64,000 bases of DNA from an uncultured Alphaproteobacteria bacterium (GTDB taxonomy: Bacteria > Pseudomonadota > Alphaproteobacteria > Rhodobacterales > Rhodobacteraceae): positions 1-64,000 of the forward strand of contig CACGMO010000002.1 of the NCBI GenBank assembly GCA_902574225.1, in the 5' to 3' direction. The notes under the pieces were generated by a model. The model had not been told where the DNA came from, ran no database searches, and saw nothing but the letters and a program-made list of their open reading frames with translations. The first letter of the stretch is position 1. The number at the start of each line of letters is the position of its first letter. Shown in pieces: positions 62,749 to 64,000 of the stretch. Made by a program: the position numbers and the translations under genes.

Positions 62749-63407
62749 ATGAGAAATTTGAAGATAAAAGTAAAGTCTGCTAAAGGAAGATCCATTTCCT
62801 CTACAAGGTGGCTTCAGAGACAACTTAACGATCCTTTTGTAAAAGAGGCAAAACTTCAAGGATTTAGGTCTCGTTCAGCCTTTAAATTAATAGAAATTAA
62901 TAATAAATTTAATTTGCTTAAAAAAGGACATAATGTTTTAGATTTGGGGTGCGCTCCGGGTGGTGGTGTCAAGTTGCTGCTCAAAAGGTAGGTGTGAAAT
63001 CCTCTGAAGAGCTGGTTGTTGGACTAGACCTAAAGTCATGTGAGCCAATCATGGGGGTTAAATTTGTTGAAATAGATTTTTTGGATGAAACGCAATTTTT
63101 GGAGTTTGAAAATTCCTTAGATACAAAATTTAATATTATCCTCTCTGATATGGCTCCAAATTCTACAGGTCATAAAAAAACCGACAACCTTCAGATTATG
63201 GCACTTGTTGAGGCCGCGTCAGACTTTGCTATAAAATATTTGAAACAAGATGGGTGTTTTGTAGCGAAGGTATTAGATGCCGGTCCAGGCCCAGAGGTTC
63301 AAAGACTGGTTAACAAAAAATTTGAAAAAGTAATTAATTTTAAGCCCAAAGCCAGTAGATCTGACTCATCAGAGAGATACTTAGTCGCTATTGGATATAA
63401 AGAATAA
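62749..63407 (+). pseudogene. rlmE: 23S rRNA 2'-O-methyltransferase RlmE, one-base frameshift
   Basis: The first frame (62749-62991, 80 residues) encodes the N-terminal half with RSRSAFKLIEI and NVLDLGCAPGG. A second frame, open from 62949 to 63407, continues as GWWCQVAAQKVG and LSDMAPNSTGHKKTDNLQ, FVAKV...G and PKASRSDSSERYLVAIG. The join needs one extra base near GGTGGTGGTG (62959-62968), inside SAM motif I (CAPGGWCQVAAQ). The rest of the gene (catalytic K-D-K-E residues) is intact. Either a recent frameshift, a sequencing error at the GGT repeat, or rare frameshifting. RlmE methylates U2552 of 23S rRNA. Confidence 0.9.
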
Positions 63408-63418
63408 GGATAAATGAA

Positions 63419-64000
63419 ATGCAAATAAAGGAGGCTTTGACGTTCGATGACATATTGTTAGTACCTAATCAGTCAAATATTTTGCCAAATGAGACAAATA
63501 CTCAGACCCTAATAACAAGTAGCATCTCTCTTAATAGCCCAATTATGTCATCAGCTATGGATACTGTAACTGAATCAAGAATGGCAATCGCTATGGCTCA
63601 ATATGGGGGAATAGGAGTTATTCATAGGAATTTAAAGACAAAAGAACAGGTTGCTTGTGTTAATGACGTTAAGAGATTTGAAAGTGCTATTGTGTATAAC
63701 CCCATAACGTTGAGAGAAAATCAGAAGTTAAGTGATGCCAAGGATCTACAAAAAAAATTAAACATTACTGGTTTTCCGGTAGTGAATGAAAAGAACATCT
63801 TAAAAGGTATTCTAACGAATAGGGATATGAGGTTTGTGGAAAATTTAGAAACCCCGGTTAGTGAAATGATGACTGACACTAATTTGGCAATCGTCAATGA
63901 GCCTGTGAGTAATGAAAAAGCACGATCAATTTTGTCTGAACGCAGAATAGAAAAACTTTTAATCATAAATAAAAATAATGAATTGGTTGGCTTGATGACT
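63419..64000 (+). CDS. guaB: IMP dehydrogenase, 3' end outside window
   Basis: The ATG at 63419 (AAGGA 8 bp upstream) opens a frame to the window edge; 194 residues are seen. ALTFDDILLVPNQSNILP and PIMSSAMDTVTESRMAIAMAQYGGIGVIHRN are the IMPDH barrel N-terminus, followed by the start of the CBS pair (NITGFPVVNEKN, LKGILTNRDMRF). Oxidises IMP to XMP in GTP synthesis. It starts 11 bp after rlmE on the same strand. Confidence 0.96.
   Translation, partial: MQIKEALTFDDILLVPNQSNILPNETNTQTLITSSISLNSPIMSSAMDTVTESRMAIAMAQYGGIGVIHRNLKTKEQVACVNDVKRFESAIVYNPITLRENQKLSDAKDLQKKLNITGFPVVNEKNILKGILTNRDMRFVENLETPVSEMMTDTNLAIVNEPVSNEKARSILSERRIEKLLIINKNNELVGLMT

Noticed and set aside
62949-63407. Separate methyltransferase gene starting at a GTG at 62949
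   Set aside because: Its content is the C-terminal half of RlmE and it begins inside the first half, so it is one frameshifted gene.
1-64000. tRNA, rRNA, CRISPR arrays and insertion sequences
   Set aside because: I checked the gaps between genes for the conserved tRNA T-loop, repeat-spacer patterns and transposase frames and found none; the gaps are mostly under 150 bp.

Overview
The window comes from an AT-rich (roughly one-third GC by eye), densely packed bacterial genome, most likely a marine alphaproteobacterium. Support for this is the rplU-rpmA-obg-proB-proA run, the xerD / aroK-aroB / CorC-type neighbourhood, the paired YcbB-type L,D-transpeptidase and M15/DUF882 peptidase, an L21 with a long Lys/Ala-rich tail, and the amount of methylated-amine and acyl-CoA catabolism. 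The style resembles streamlined oceanic lineages of the SAR116 / AEGEAN-169 / PS1 kind, but no rRNA is present and I cannot name the clade. I see no tRNA, CRISPR array, insertion sequence or prophage.

Positions 1-20,900 are catabolic and accessory. They hold an acyl-CoA ligase (cut by the window edge), a PLP dehydratase, a 3-hydroxyisobutyrate-dehydrogenase-like enzyme, a HAD dehalogenase, and a soluble fumarate-reductase/succinate-dehydrogenase-like flavoprotein/Fe-S pair. A decayed betaine-homocysteine methyltransferase pseudogene follows, then metY with a divergent Lrp-family regulator. Next is a leftward operon (acyl-CoA dehydrogenase, ADP-forming CoA ligase, CaiD-like hydratase, dimethylglycine-dehydrogenase-like enzyme) that looks like a route for carnitine or gamma-butyrobetaine and its N-methylated products. 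An amidase, an adenylate cyclase, a thioesterase and an AhpD-like protein close the block.

Positions 21,000-28,400 are a surface-sugar locus: a KdnA-type aminotransferase, a NeuA-type cytidylyltransferase, a GMC flavin oxidoreductase, NeuC, NeuB and the Kdo transferase WaaA. The combination suggests an amino-ulosonic acid made by a flavoenzyme/transaminase pair. I consider this the best candidate for an undescribed system here. Positions 28,300-38,400 mix transporters, acyl-CoA enzymes, a beta-lactamase-fold protein, cyclic-nucleotide-binding and metallo-hydrolase proteins, and one unlisted 53-residue membrane protein.

Positions 38,500-58,550 are mostly housekeeping: ribosomal proteins L21/L27, Obg, proline synthesis, cell-wall enzymes, LpxD with a dedicated ACP and ketosynthase, a CorC-like protein, XerD, the shikimate genes aroK and aroB, and an RND efflux pair. 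Positions 58,528-62,638 are a four-gene C1 module: a RACo-like corrinoid-activating ATPase, a methyl-tetrahydrofolate methyltransferase, a MetF-like reductase and a small 'virulence factor' family protein. It is of the sort that accompanies corrinoid-dependent demethylation of betaines. The window ends with rlmE carrying a one-base frameshift and the start of guaB. The loss of betaine-homocysteine methyltransferase together with this corrinoid module suggests a change in how the organism removes methyl groups from glycine betaine.
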